Assembly (NCBI RefSeq): GCF_937616625.2
Contig: NC_065574.1
Location: forward strand, 2,852,001 to 2,916,000
DNA: 64,000 bases
From: Mercurialis annua
Lineage: Eukaryota > Streptophyta > Magnoliopsida > Malpighiales > Euphorbiaceae
Reading direction: 5' to 3'
The notes below the pieces were generated by a model. The model saw nothing but the letters and a program-made list of their open reading frames with translations. It did no database searches and was not told the origin of the DNA. This document shows, piece by piece, positions 1 through 10,939 of this stretch; position 1 is the first letter of the stretch; each line of letters begins with the position of its first letter. Made by a program: the position numbers and the translations under genes.

Positions 1-119
1 ACACGTGGCGTAATTAATATGAACAACCAATCATTTAATAGCCTTATGTTTTAAATAAAAAAACCTCTAATTAACAGGCCATTAAAGGATTGGTTGTTCA
101 TATTAATTACGCCACGTGT
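1..119. repeat. Near-perfect hairpin (foldback) repeat
   Basis: Bases 1-32 are the exact reverse complement of bases 88-119. Beyond them the arms continue imperfectly for about 11 more bases (tttaatRgcct on each side), leaving a loop of about 30 bases. Each outer end carries a CACGTG G-box core. The window starts inside the structure, so the element may extend further left. It looks like a small foldback MITE; a miRNA-like hairpin is possible but unsupported. Confidence 0.7.
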
Positions 120-236
120 CACACGATAAATATAATGGATGGTTTACGATCCTACGCGGTGAACTAGGTTCACACAAGAATTTCTCCAAAAATTGACTAT
201 GCATGTCTTTTATATGTCAAGGTTTAAACCAGGCAA

Positions 237-420
237 CCAATGGGTTGGTACAAGTGATAAGCAGCTAGATATCGCTTAAAGTCTCGGGTTCGAGTTTTGT
301 GAATGCAGAAAATTCTCACTGGTACACTCACCTACCATGCCAGCCTGGTGCGCGACGCAGGTCGGATCTGAATTAGTCAGGGCAAAACCCTGAAAACTGA
401 ATGAGCTTACAAAAATAAAC
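237..420 (+). mobile_element. tRNA-derived SINE with imperfect target duplication
   Basis: The 184-bp segment has a tRNA-like head: an A-box-like stretch near 246-262 and a B-box-like GGTTCGAG near 287-294. An unrelated body follows. It is flanked by 15-bp direct repeats differing at two positions (gtttaaaccaggcaa at 222-236, gtttaaatcagacaa at 421-435), as expected of a retroposed SINE. The tail is short and A-rich. No known SINE family name is claimed. Confidence 0.6.
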
Positions 421-435
421 GTTTAAATCAGACAA

Positions 436-863
436 GATACACATTGCTTAGTTAGAAGCTAGGTTCATAAAGATTGAACTCAAGAACTTAGACGATTTCG
501 GATGAAAATTCCACTATCTTGAGGTGTGGAAGTTGTAAGACAACATGACCATGCATAGTGAATGTGATTTATTCTAATACTTAACTTTGAAGAACTTGAA
601 TGAGATTCATATTTTTAATACACACACATGTAAAAGAGAAAGAGATTAAATCTTAACTTTTCTTTATGGCAATCTTCAAGCATTCAAAGGAAATCTTCAA
701 GACAATTTTCATCTCTTTCAAGTATTTTCCTCATCTTATTTCTTCTACCATTGATTTTTGATCCTATTTATTGGAAGTATTAGAACATGAATCTAACAAT
801 TATAAATCATAGAATTGAAAAAGTTATTTGAGAGAGATTGGAATTGTAAGGATTGCATTGATT
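436..863. other. AT-rich intergenic DNA, no gene seen
   Basis: No open reading frame with coding character, RNA gene or clear repeat is visible here. The last bases (864-877) are the left target duplication of the next retroposon. Confidence 0.6.
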
Positions 864-877
864 AACCAAGCAAGTTA

Positions 878-1561
878 AATTAGAAATAACACTAAAAAGC
901 CCTAGCCACCTTCTCTTTTCTTTTCTCTCTAACAAACCCTAGCCGCCTAGAGTTTTTTTCTTTTTTTTTCTTCGGCAGCCGTCAATGGTTTAATTTTTCT
1001 ATTGACGGTAGCCACCCCTTTTGTTTATGTTATTTTAATTTCATAGAATATAATAAATAGCCAATTCTTTTTCATTTTTCTGACGGAATAAAATTTATCA
1101 CGAAGCGCAATTCAATTATCAAGAAGCGACGATAGATTGAAGATCTTTCAGTAACAAAATGGATTCGTTTATGAGTTATACTAGTTTTATTTATTTTTTA
1201 TTATTTGTCTTTTTATGAATGTTTTACTTTATCCTTTCTTTATGAAAGGTTTGTTGTCCTTTCTCTGTGAAAGGTTTGTTGTCTCTTTTTTAGAAGGAGT
1301 TATATCAAGTGTTGATTGAATCGGATGCTGTGAGTTTGCGGGTGTTTGGAGAAGTTTGAATGAAGAGTGATTGAAGACTACACTTAATTCGCGAAACAGT
1401 TAGTAATTTATTTTATTTTCGTAAGTAAGGTCTGCAAATCAGGCAGCATGTTGTCTGTTCCATGTCAGGTCATCGGGTTTAGTTTTCAAATTATCCCGAA
1501 TTTTTTACAAATGTAACTGTTTCATATTCAATTTAATGAGATACGATGAATTCAAAAAAAA
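878..1561 (+). mobile_element. Poly-A retroposon with 14-bp target duplication
   Basis: A 684-bp insert is bounded by perfect copies of AACCAAGCAAGTTA at 864-877 and 1562-1575, and it ends in a run of ten or more A residues. The 5' part is pyrimidine-rich with CCCTAGCC-type leader sequence. The 3' part contains a stretch reading like the LIESDA segment of plant LINE RNase H domains (about 1310-1335). It has no long open frame. Most likely it is a short, internally deleted LINE-derived non-autonomous retroposon; a retrocopy of a host mRNA is the alternative. Confidence 0.7.
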
Positions 1562-1612
1562 AACCAAGCAAGTTACAAGTTCTAATTCAAAGAATTTGGT
1601 GTAAAGAACTTA

Positions 1613-2104
1613 GGCCTAATGTTTTAAAAAATCCCAACCTTTTAGCCCTTTTAAATCCTATCCTGACGTTGAAAACTGGTCAATTTTAGATTATTTTGTA
1701 TTTTTGTCTCTGAAATATTAAATTAACGTCATTTTCATTTGGAAAAAGTTTAAAAATGTTCTCCATGTCTAACATATATTAATTGTATGTTTTTAAAATT
1801 TATTTAAATTTAGTTAAATTAATTAAAAATTTAAATTAGAGTTAATTTGATTATGGTTTTTAGTTAGTTTTTAAAAATAAAAGACTTATTTGTAATTTTT
1901 TGAATGGAAATGAATTTAATTTTATCTTTAAACTTAATTAATTGAATGATTTCATCATTTAAATAAAAAAATTGACAAAAATTGAAAAACTGGAGTACAA
2001 TTAAAACGGTAAAATGCAAAATAAGATAAAATTGATAAGTTTTCAATGTCATGATATGATTAAAAAGGGGTTAAAATATCATGGTTTTTTTGAAGCATTA
2101 GGCC
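1613..2104. mobile_element. Mutator-type MITE with 9-bp target duplication
   Basis: The element begins GGCCTAATGTTTT and its right end is the inverse (GGCCTAATGCTTC on the other strand). The arms stay recognisably inverted for about 100 bp. It is flanked by perfect 9-bp direct repeats, AAGAACTTA, at 1604-1612 and 2105-2113, which is the Mutator-superfamily signature. The interior is non-coding. Related long-inverted-repeat sequences lie near 44.8-45.2 kb and 47.98-48.93 kb. Confidence 0.75.
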
Positions 2105-2332
2105 AAGAACTTAATACAAAGTCTTTGCAATGAATAAAGTAGCTACATACTATGAGTCTAGGATTTAGAGAGATACAAAGTTCTTTGATTCAAAGTGAGG
2201 ATATTTACTATTTTTTATTTTGTGATTCTCTATCAATTTTGTACTCCTTATAATGATTAATGGATATCTTGATTTAGCTATGGATGTACGTTTTAATGTT
2301 GAATCGTGTTATTTATTAATTTTATTATAATA

Positions 2333-2627
2333 CTCCCTCCGTCCCACTCTAATTGACAATATAGAGTTTTTGGTGTCCCATTCTAATTGACAAAACTAAC
2401 ATAACTATAATTTTATTCTTTAATTTTCCATCTTTACCCTCATTTAAAACCATGTCTTTTATGGAAAATGGTGAGTATTTAATGAAAATTTGACTAATAT
2501 ATACTAATAGCATTAGTTAGCTCCATTATCAATAGAAGGGTATATAAATAATTTTCTATGTTATTTATTAACTTGTCTTGGTTATTGAAATATAGTTATT
2601 TTGTCGATTAGAGTGGGACGGAGAAAG
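2333..2627. mobile_element. Stowaway-like (Tc1/mariner) MITE
   Basis: The inverted termini CTCCCTCCGTCCCACTCTAA and its inverse (GAGTGGGACGGAGAAAG at the right end) are flanked by TA dinucleotides at 2331-2332 and 2628-2629. This terminus is typical of the plant Stowaway family. It is about 295 bp, AT-rich and non-coding. Confidence 0.75.
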
Positions 2628-2629
2628 TA

Positions 2630-3259
2630 TTATTTATTTATCAATTCATAATTAAATACTTATAAAATAGTTTTGATTTCATTGCGCATTACCAATTCCG
2701 ATCACGAACCAGTTGCGGCAGTTGGTACCATAGTTTCAAAAATTTGTATCAATTTTACAATAGTATAAACGGAGGAGGGACAAAAGTAGAATTTTATACA
2801 GCATTAAGCCTAGAACGAAAAAGGTGACTATTTTTTTGATAAAAAATTCATTTCAACTCTTTCATTTTTATGACTTTTTGATAACAGAATTAATTACAAC
2901 CCTCTAAATATTTTAAAAAGATTATTTAACCACTTAAAGAAAATATTTAATCAATTAAATTTTTAAATCAAAAAATTAATCATATAAATTGCTAATTTTA
3001 ACCAAAATAATAAAAAATATTAATTTGAGTAATTTTTTGGTACTAGTTTTATTAAAAATTACACCAAATAATTTTGTTGTGCAGCTAAAAAACCCCACTT
3101 ATTGCTTAAATTAATGCATTAAGCACTTAATTATTTTAGGGTGATTCGATAACTTAAAAAAGTTCAATTTAATTTATTCAGTTAAGTAAAAAGTCACTTA
3201 AAATAATAAGTTAAAAAATTTGATTTTTTTTATTGAAATTTTTTATGTCCTTGTTATTT
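2630..3259. other. AT-rich intergenic DNA, nothing recognised
   Basis: Very AT-rich sequence with homopolymer runs. I see no gene, RNA or bounded repeat. Confidence 0.5.
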
Positions 3260-4640
3260 TCAACCATTCATCATGAATAATTTCTTCGAAGGCGATCGGT
3301 ATTATAATTCGCCCGAAATGTTTTTCCGGGCCTTACAATAATATAAGATCCGGAAAAATTGAAATCATCAGCAAAATCTATTATTTGCTGAGCAGACAAA
3401 GAATTTCGGGCGTGCTGTAAGTCATCACGAGCACCCCGAATTCTTTCTGTTACTTCTGATATTTGAAAATTAAAAATGGGGCGAAATAAGGAAGGATGAT
3501 GAAATTTCTAATTTAAAAGATCAAAAGGGGAAGAAGAAAGTGAAAATGGGAAGAACACGAAGAACAAATAGCAAAACCAAACCCAGATGCTAAAAACAGA
3601 AAATCAAAGAAGCAAAAGGAAAACACAAATACCTCAAAATCAAATAAACTGGATCAAAAGAAAGATATGAAGCAACTTGAAAACGAGGAATCTTGAAGAT
3701 GTGTGACATAATAAAGATAGTAGAATTGTTCAGCGAAATTTGAAGTTTTTTTGCAAGAAAATGAAAGTAAAAGAGAAAAAAATGACAAATGAGCACTTAT
3801 ATACCCAGAAAAAGGGATCAGGAAGTTGAAGGGACGAAATCCTAAGGGTCCCGTCGGATGAATGGAAAATGTCATACAGGCAAGACACTTGTCCCTCATC
3901 CAGGAACCACAGTTCGCCGATGAATGCCACGTGGCAAAGGAACAGAAAATAGAATCTTACTGGAAAATATAAAACGACTCGTCAGAATATAAAACGACTC
4001 AGCCCCAAAAGAGCTAAAATTTATAAAGCTATAAATACCAAGACTTTAGCCCACTTGCGGACGGCTAATGATAGATACCGAATCCTATCTTAATTACGAT
4101 GGAGCCGAGTCGCAGGAGATCCACTCTCAGGTGATACCGGACTCCCGCCAGAACCAAATATATGAAAGATGGCCGAATCCATAGGATCCGCCATGATATC
4201 ATCCAACAAGATGAAGACCGAATCCCTGAGAACTCGGGCAAAGCGCGTTGATACTAGGATTCGGATAGATCGCTAGATCTACTACATAATCTCGAAGTAT
4301 CTTCTTATTTGGATACAAACTCAAACTTAGGAAGATAAGCTCTAATTTAGGAAGACGGGACTATTTAGGAAGACGTTGCTAAATAGGACTCATGTCTGAA
4401 TAAGGAAGGTTACACCAAATCAGGGTTAATCCCTACAAAGTAGGATTCACTTTCCTACTGTAACACTGCTAGATATGCAATCATCTACTGTAAACAGGAG
4501 TATGGGGTATGCCTAAAAACACAACTACATTAATATACTCAAAACGCTGCTCAAAGCTCTAAACTGACTTTAGCATCGGAGAGTTAATCGGACAACCACC
4601 ATCCGGTTAGCTTCTACCCTATTTTGCAGATGTCATTTAC
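3260..4640 (+). mobile_element. GC-richer block, possible solo LTR or decayed LTR element
   Basis: This 1.4-kb block has clearly higher GC than its neighbours and no convincing open frame. A TATA-like tataaagctataaata lies near 4021. The stretch reading gactttagcatcggag near 4567-4582 resembles the region downstream of the promoter in many plant Ty3/gypsy LTRs. I did not find a matching second LTR, a primer-binding site or target duplications, so this is an impression rather than a proven LTR. Confidence 0.35.
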
Positions 4641-5100
4641 AGGATCAGAAGGCAGACTCTATCAATAAACAATAAAAATTATTGATTATAATTTACAAAA
4701 TTTATAACAGACTGCAAAAATTTATTGATTGTAAATTTGCAGTATGTATTATTTAGATATAAATATAATCTAAATTATAAATCGAAGTTGAGAAGCGAGT
4801 AAAGCAAAATTTATAATTTAATATAAAATAAAATAAATAAACTGGTCATTATATCTTAAATAATTTACCATGTGTATATATGTGACAGATCATATAAATA
4901 TCACTTCCGTGCTATAATTTCAATCTAAATATTAAAAAATATAATATATATTTGTAAAATACTATATTTATTAATTTAATTAATATTTAAATCAAATAAC
5001 GGCAATTATCATTTACATGCGAATCTCATGCAAATACAAAATTATTTATAACAATTTATTAACAAATAAACCATTTTATTTTATTTTAGTTATTATTAAA
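4641..5100. other. AT-rich intergenic DNA, no gene seen
   Basis: Low-complexity AT-rich sequence. It may be the body of a Helitron whose 3' terminus lies at 5490, but its left end is not identifiable. Confidence 0.4.
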
Positions 5101-5102
5101 TA

Positions 5103-5434
5103 CTCCCTCCGTCCTGTAAAGATAGAAAAAGTGGCTATTTTTTTTGTCCCACAAAGATAGAAAAAGTAGTGTTAGTTAGCTATAAAATTATTAAAATACC
5201 CTTCTATCAATATTAATTAATTTAAAGTTTCAATGAATGCTTTTTATGTATCTAAAATTTTATTCGCTAATATTTATATAGTGGCTTTGGGTTGTGTGAA
5301 TCACTAATTTATTATGATTTACTTCAAAAAATTAAAAGGACAATTTAGGAAAATTATCACAGATTACCTATAATTAAGTACTTTCTTAATTCTTGTGAAA
5401 GAATACTTTTTCTATCTTTACGGGACGGAGGGAG
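5103..5434. mobile_element. Stowaway-like MITE
   Basis: CTCCCTCCGTCCTGTAAAGA at the left is mirrored by TCTTTACGGGACGGAGGGAG at the right, with TA on each side (5101-5102, 5435-5436). The length is 332 bp and it is non-coding. It lies about 20 bp from the Helitron 3' hairpin that follows. Confidence 0.8.
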
Positions 5435-5490
5435 TATATAACGAGTCATATAAATGCAGTTCACGTGTGTAGCACGTGGCGAAACGCTAG

Positions 5491-6187
5491 TACTATATAT
5501 AAAAGCACGGAAGGGGTGGGGGATAGACACTTTTACGTTATTGTCCTTTTTACTTATAAAATTTAATTATCAATTAAAAACTATTAAGATAATCATCAAA
5601 ATTATTACTTAAAATTAAGGATTAATTGCAAATGCATACACGAACTTTACCTTAATTTATAATACAACATAAATTTTGAAGTTTGGCAATGCCAGTAACC
5701 TACTTTCATTTTTTGGCAAATTGGTACACCGACCAATCACGCAACGACATATGGCGGTATATTACAATGTCCACATTAGTATTTTTCGTGTTTGGTGCAT
5801 CGATTTGCCAAAAGTGTAAAGTTGGTTACTAACATTGGCAAGTTTGAAAGATTATGTTGTAATTGCAAATTAGAATAAAGTTCGTGTATGAATTTGGAAA
5901 ACCCTAAAATAAACTATTATGTTAAGATAAATTAGAGTACCAACTAAAATAAACTATTGTGTTGAAATAATTGTCTAAAGTACTAATTAAAATATACTAT
6001 TTGACTATTTAATGATTACTATTTTAATCGTATAGAATTCTAAATATGGACTAAATTTTTTTAAACAATTAAAACTAAAGTATTTAATAAGAGAAACTAT
6101 TTTAAATGAGCTATTATTTCAAATTTGATTAGATAATTTGACGAATCACACTATGAGCCACGTGTGAAACACGTAAAGCGAAACTAG
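5491..6187 (+). mobile_element. Non-autonomous Helitron
   Basis: The 5' region reads tactatatataaaagcacgg, a start typical of plant Helitrons. The 3' end has a short hairpin (ccacgtgtgaaacacgt) followed by AAACTAG at 6181-6187, matching the Helitron rule of a subterminal hairpin plus CTRR. Directly before it, 5461-5490 is the 3' hairpin and CTAG end of another Helitron in the same orientation. No Rep/helicase coding is present. Confidence 0.6.
5622..5912. repeat. Inverted-repeat MITE nested in the Helitron
   Basis: About 75 bp from 5625 onward, containing attgcaaatgcatacacgaa, is repeated inverted near 5830-5912, which on the other strand contains ccaaattcatacacgaac. The centre is non-coding. 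Flanks are AT-rich and a target duplication is not certain. Confidence 0.55.
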
Positions 6188-6257
6188 TATTTAAAACTAC
6201 ATTAAAATTTATCTTGATCATTTCAAGTACTGTAGTAAGTAGAAGCCTCTATTGCTC

Positions 6258-6478
6258 TATTTTTTTTTATTACAGGAGGGGCCAAAGCCAAAGAAAACCA
6301 AGAAATCAAAATCTGCACATCTTAGGGATGGAAACCCCAGCAATGTCATCTAATAAAAAGCCGTTGATACCCGCAGGGGCAGCTTCAAAAATAGAGAGCC
6401 CAAAAGCAAGCGAGAAACCATTGTTAGCCATCCAGTCAGCGCATCGGAGGGCTGATTTATTACAATCCTATTAATTAA
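6258..6478 (-). mobile_element. 5'-truncated LINE, 3' end of ORF2 (RNase H tail)
   Basis: On the minus strand the sequence reads RCADWMANNGF, then after a frame change AAPAGINGFLLDDIAGVSIP, then KMCRF and a stop, a short 3' tail and a run of A. This matches the C-terminus of plant L1-type LINE reverse-transcriptase proteins (the CADWLAN...GVSIPR pattern). Only about 220 bp survive, with at least one frameshift, so it is a dead fragment. It lies about 160 bp downstream of the F-box gene's stop codon. Confidence 0.65.
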
Positions 6479-6636
6479 ACTTAAATCTCATTTTTCAATA
6501 CAATTTGACTAAAAGTTTATGACATGCAATTAGACTAATTAAAAAAATAAAACAAAAGCGAAATGGTTTGGATGTATAAAAAGAGAATAAAAAGCTAAAA
6601 TACAGAGACATAAAAAGAGAAAAAGAATAAGCACTA

Positions 6637-7794
6637 TTAGTTGGACTGATCACTGGACATTACCGGGTTAACGGTGTAGTTTATAATGTGATTGTTACCG
6701 AACCTGTGAACCTGTGATATCATCCCTCCTAAAGTAAGTAAGCTGACACCGCTCAAAATATTAGACTTTCCGGGAGGCAGGGAGAATATTTTTAGAACCT
6801 CCGCAGATGCAATTTTGTAGACAAAGACTTTTCTTTGGTGCGACAAATAGAAGTGAAAGATACCATAAATAGTGAGATAAGGAATAAAGGATTGAAAAAA
6901 TAGCGGTTTGATTTTCAAACAATCTGCCAATGGGAGCACCATCTGTTTATCCCATTTGAGATTCTTATAATCCCTGAGCACCAACACATGAAAGTCACCT
7001 TTTTCGCCGTCTATATGACCAAATCCTAACTTATCATTCCATTGTAGAGTCCAAATTTTGGTCCAATTTGAAAACAAAGATTGCGGCAGAGCATTTCTAG
7101 TAAAAGTCTCGGTTTCTAAATCAAGAGAGATCATTTCTTTAGGCCCATTCTTGTCTACCCTTACAGAGTGAAGGGTGCCGATTGTTCTGACGACTGAAAT
7201 CGTCTCTTCGTCTGTGTTCATACAAGTAAACTGGGGGCGAAACCGTATAGTTCTCCACCAAAAGTCCCGCCCAAGAGTAAACACTTCACAGCCTGCATTC
7301 TCATCCTTGTCCTTGTATGCAGTTGCCAATTTATATTCATTAGTAGATGCAACATACAGAATATGCATATATAGGTGATCTTTATGACGCGGATCAGGTA
7401 GAATCATCCGGTGCTTCGTCACCGGGTTTTGTATCCAGTACTTGGACGTAACATTGCTTTTCGTAAGCAGCAAGCCATCTCGGGCACTCAGTAGTTTAAA
7501 AGTCTCGCCGTTGATAAACAATTCACCATTGTGAAATTGATGAACGGAGATATGATTCTCTAAAAAGAAGCGATCTTCGGTTAATAAATAACGCCAAGAC
7601 TTGCAAACACTTTTCATTCGCAGCAATGATTTGATTGGTAATCGGATCAGTATTTGGCTAATGATTTCTGGAGGAAGATTACGTTGCTTAATAGATTTGT
7701 TTCTGATCCATGAAGTTTTTGTTAATACAGTGCCAATAATCAGAGCCATACCAACCCCGCCAGCTATGCTCACAACATGCGGCCACTTCTCCAT
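6637..7794 (-). CDS. F-box protein with N-terminal membrane segment
   Basis: A single-exon 385-aa protein. Residues about 39-80 are a clear F-box (LPPEIISQILIRLPIKSLL, then VCKSW), which binds SKP1 in SCF ubiquitin ligases. Residues about 85-370 look like an F-box-associated interaction domain (GLLL, WIQNPVT and later beta-rich repeats), the usual substrate-binding half in this plant family. Residues 7-25 (VVSIAGGVGMALIIGTVL) form a hydrophobic segment followed by basic residues. That suggests a membrane-anchored F-box protein, unusual for the family. A start at a later Met would remove it, but no other Met precedes the F-box except M16 inside the segment. The substrate is unknown. Helitrons lie on both sides and a LINE remnant lies downstream. 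Confidence 0.85.
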   Translation of the reverse strand: MEKWPHVVSIAGGVGMALIIGTVLTKTSWIRNKSIKQRNLPPEIISQILIRLPIKSLLRMKSVCKSWRYLLTEDRFFLENHISVHQFHNGELFINGETFKLLSARDGLLLTKSNVTSKYWIQNPVTKHRMILPDPRHKDHLYMHILYVASTNEYKLATAYKDKDENAGCEVFTLGRDFWWRTIRFRPQFTCMNTDEETISVVRTIGTLHSVRVDKNGPKEMISLDLETETFTRNALPQSLFSNWTKIWTLQWNDKLGFGHIDGEKGDFHVLVLRDYKNLKWDKQMVLPLADCLKIKPLFFQSFIPYLTIYGIFHFYLSHQRKVFVYKIASAEVLKIFSLPPGKSNILSGVSLLTLGGMISQVHRFGNNHIINYTVNPVMSSDQSN

Positions 7795-7799
7795 GATGA

Positions 7800-8159
7800 T
7801 GATGATAATGGGTCGGGAAACTAAAACTTAATCTCACATTCATAGCAGCTCATTAATGGTTCTTTACTAACCCTATTTGAATTTTAGTAGGATAGGGTAA
7901 CTAAATTATTTATCCCTATAAAATTTATAGTAGGATTACAAAATATTATCTGAAACAACTAGTAACAGATTAACAAGTACTAAGATTTGAATTCTAACTA
8001 AACAAATTTAAATGAGATAATTCTAATAAAATTACCGCACAGAAAAAAGTAAAAAAGTATTAGAGGCTGTTTAGTTGCTGGAAGATATTCCTATTTTCTA
8101 GAAAATATCCTAAGATAATTAAATTCGCTGTTCACTTGACAACTGACATTGTTTCCAAA
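7800..8159. other. Upstream region of the F-box gene
   Basis: AT-rich DNA between the F-box start codon and the Helitron terminus at 8160. It would contain the F-box promoter; I see no unambiguous TATA box. Confidence 0.4.
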
Positions 8160-9063
8160 CTAGTTTCGCATTACGTACTACGTACGTGGCTCGTAATGTG
8201 ACTTGTTTTATTAATATATGTATTAATTTTGCTATAATTATATTAATTTATTTTATTTATAATCAATTTTTGCTAGAAATAAATATAGTTTTTTTTTATA
8301 TTAGTTAACACCTAGTTAACTTCAAATTAAATTTATAATTGACTGTAAAATAAACTTTTTAACCATAAAAGACATCTATATTTCTTTTAGCCTTTTAGGT
8401 ATTAAACTCCAAATCAAATTCCAGTTTATACTTTCATATATGTATTATATTAAATATGAAATAAAACTTATAATTAACTATAATTTCCTATTCGAAACAA
8501 ATAACAATTCTACTTTATATTGTATAATTAAATACATATTTGTATTATAATTATTTAAATAAGAAAACTCAAAGCTGTAAAGGCATTTTTAGTAATTTGA
8601 TTTTATCACATAGAACTTTACTGCATCTTTTAAGGAAAGTGGCTAATTAGTTTCGTTACTATTAAATTACTCTAACTCAGTAATTGTTTGACTCATCATG
8701 TATCACTATAGCAGTTAGCTAATAATTTAGTGTATGATTATAAATAAAATATAAATCGGTAATTTATCTATCTTTACCTATTAATGATAACAATTCATTG
8801 TACATACAATACAACTATAATCTAATTATGACTCTATTTATAATATAGTGCTGGTAATAACTTAAACAATCAGTCCCTATATAATAGACTATATTCTAGT
8901 TAAGAATCTAATTATAATATATATTGGATAATTAATTAATTAAAAGACCATAAAGCCTTGGATAATTAATTAATTAAAAGACCATAAAGCCTTTATTTAG
9001 TAGCAAATTTGAAAGGGCTATTCAGTAAATTTGCCTGCCCCCCCCCATCCGTGCTTTTATAGA
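8160..9063 (-). mobile_element. Non-autonomous Helitron (minus strand)
   Basis: Read on the minus strand, it starts TCTATAAAAGCACGGATGGG (from 9063) and ends with a hairpin (ccacgtacgtagtacgt) followed by GCGAAACTAG at 8160. Both ends match the element at 5491-6187. The interior has no Rep/helicase. It abuts another Helitron end at 9069. Confidence 0.6.
8924..8991. repeat. Two perfect 34-bp tandem copies
   Basis: The unit beginning ttggataattaattaatt is present twice in tandem, at 8924-8957 and 8958-8991, inside the minus-strand Helitron. The copies are identical, so the duplication is recent. Confidence 0.8.
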
Positions 9064-9068
9064 TACTA

Positions 9069-9188
9069 CTAGCATTTCGCCACGTGCTACACACGTGAGC
9101 GACATTTATATGACACGTTGTATGTATTATTTATTAATTTAATTATTAAATAAAATATAATATTTAGAATAAAAAAAGTGATAAATCT

Positions 9189-9224
<36 letters not shown>

Positions 9225-10227
9225 GATGACAAAAAAAGTTTCATTATCATAATGTTAATTGTTGGTATATTAATTATTAATTATTTGTCTTTTCCATTTT
9301 TAAATGGAGCTTTTGTGGTTTTTTTAATCCTCATTGCCATGTTAGTATTTAGCACGAAATTTATCTATTTAAACAGAGGTCTATTATTGGATTCCTACTA
9401 CCTTTAATATTAGTTTCCTATTTACTATTAAACTCTCGTTTAATTTAATATTTTGTTTTTTATTCAAAAATATTATTTTTTGATTATTTTAGTGAGCAAC
9501 ATTCATATGACCCGTTATATATTTAATAATAATAATTAACAATTAACTTTTTTTTATTAGAGTTAGAATTAGACTCACATTTAACTTCATATTTATATTT
9601 TTAATTATTTTTAAATTATTGAAAGTTAATAGTGTTTACATCAAAAAAATAAGTTAATATTGTAATTTTAATATAATTATGTTGCTATAATTACAAATTA
9701 TGAATTATATTAATTTGGAGAAGTCATAGTTAAAATTTAGAGAGAATTTATGATAGCTTATAAGCTGTAAGGACCTATTTGAAAATGCATGAAAATTTGG
9801 AAAATCGTGGATATGAACCACCCCTTAACTCTACCTAGCTCTACCTAACTCTATAGAAACTGTTTAACTTTTGTTTTATTGCTCTACTGGAAATACCCAT
9901 CAGCATTAGATATTACTCTTAATTAATTGTTAAGCTGCTGATTAAACATAATATTCAATAACTGGACTTCTCTTCCCGTTAAATTTTTTAAAGAATAGCA
10001 TCTGAGTAAAATTAAGCTTGATCCTATTTTTTTTGATATTTTATAGTGTGAGTTGGAGTTAAACTCTTAATTAATCTATAATATATTTATTTGTATTGTT
10101 TTATTCAAGTTAAACTCCTATTAATTTTATATTTGTGCTATAAATTATACCCTTAATGAAGTCTATTATCGTAAATTTGCCTGTCCCCCCCCTTCTCACA
10201 TATAAAATAGTTATAGATAGATATAGA
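9069..10227 (-). mobile_element. Second non-autonomous Helitron (minus strand)
   Basis: Its 3' end is the hairpin cacgtgtgtagcacgtgg followed by CGAAATGCTAG (9069 on the plus strand), nearly identical to the end at 5461-5490. Its likely 5' end, TCTATATCTATCTATAAC, is near 10227. A C-run next to caaatttgcctg near 10180 is shared with the neighbouring Helitron, showing the two are related. No coding capacity is seen. Confidence 0.5.
9190..9222. repeat. (AAT)n microsatellite
   Basis: About eleven AAT units in a row within the Helitron. Confidence 0.9.
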
Positions 10228-10939
10228 TTATAGAGATAAAAAACATTTTTTTCAAAATTCATAAATTTACGTACAGGTTTCAAAAACATCCTTTTGATGT
10301 TTTCTATTTAAAAAGCAACTTTATCTTATTTGTGACATTATAGTATATTTACAGGTGAAATATGATCTTTTTACCATGTTTTATTATTTTCTACAACTTT
10401 TTAACTAATTTCATGGTCTAACACAAAACTATTATCATTATTATTATTATTTTGTTTTTATTTATATACTAGTCGTAAATTCCGTGTATTTACACAAAAT
10501 TAAATTATATATATTTAACTAATAAATTTATTAATACTTTTTTAATAAATTAAGAAAACATCAAATAAATTAGGCAAAACACATACTAAGTTCTATGTAC
10601 TATACCAGTTTTATTTGAGAAGCGTTTAATTGCTTGCTAGATAGGTAGTTTTGTTGTTCTTTGAAAATTGAGAGAGCGGGAACGATACTTTAGAAACAAC
10701 TGGGTTCTTGTTGAATGTCATGATGTTCATTTCCGTTTATTGCAATGTTAATTAGCTAGTATCAACCTTAGACGCCTTTTATATATTTAATTATCTGTTT
10801 TATTGTTTATCGTTATTCATGCGTTAGTTGCTTAGTTGGTTACTATTGGTGTGGTCACGATCCAATTTTACAGATCGCGGCAGACGCTGGGATATGGGTA
10901 TGTTCGTATCAAAATCCGTAGCAAGTCATGCGGATAAAC
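10228..10939. other. AT-rich intergenic DNA, no gene seen
   Basis: No exon, start region or repeat boundary is recognisable. In an intact gene this is roughly where the first exon of the phosphofructokinase gene would be expected; I do not find it. Confidence 0.45.

Noticed and set aside
3590..3930. Overlapping minus-strand frames of 66-81 codons
   Set aside because: Several frames are open at once, hydrophobic and without motifs; more likely part of a decayed LTR-like block.
9190..9222. Regularly spaced repeats as a possible CRISPR array
   Set aside because: Simple AAT microsatellite in a plant genome, no spacers.
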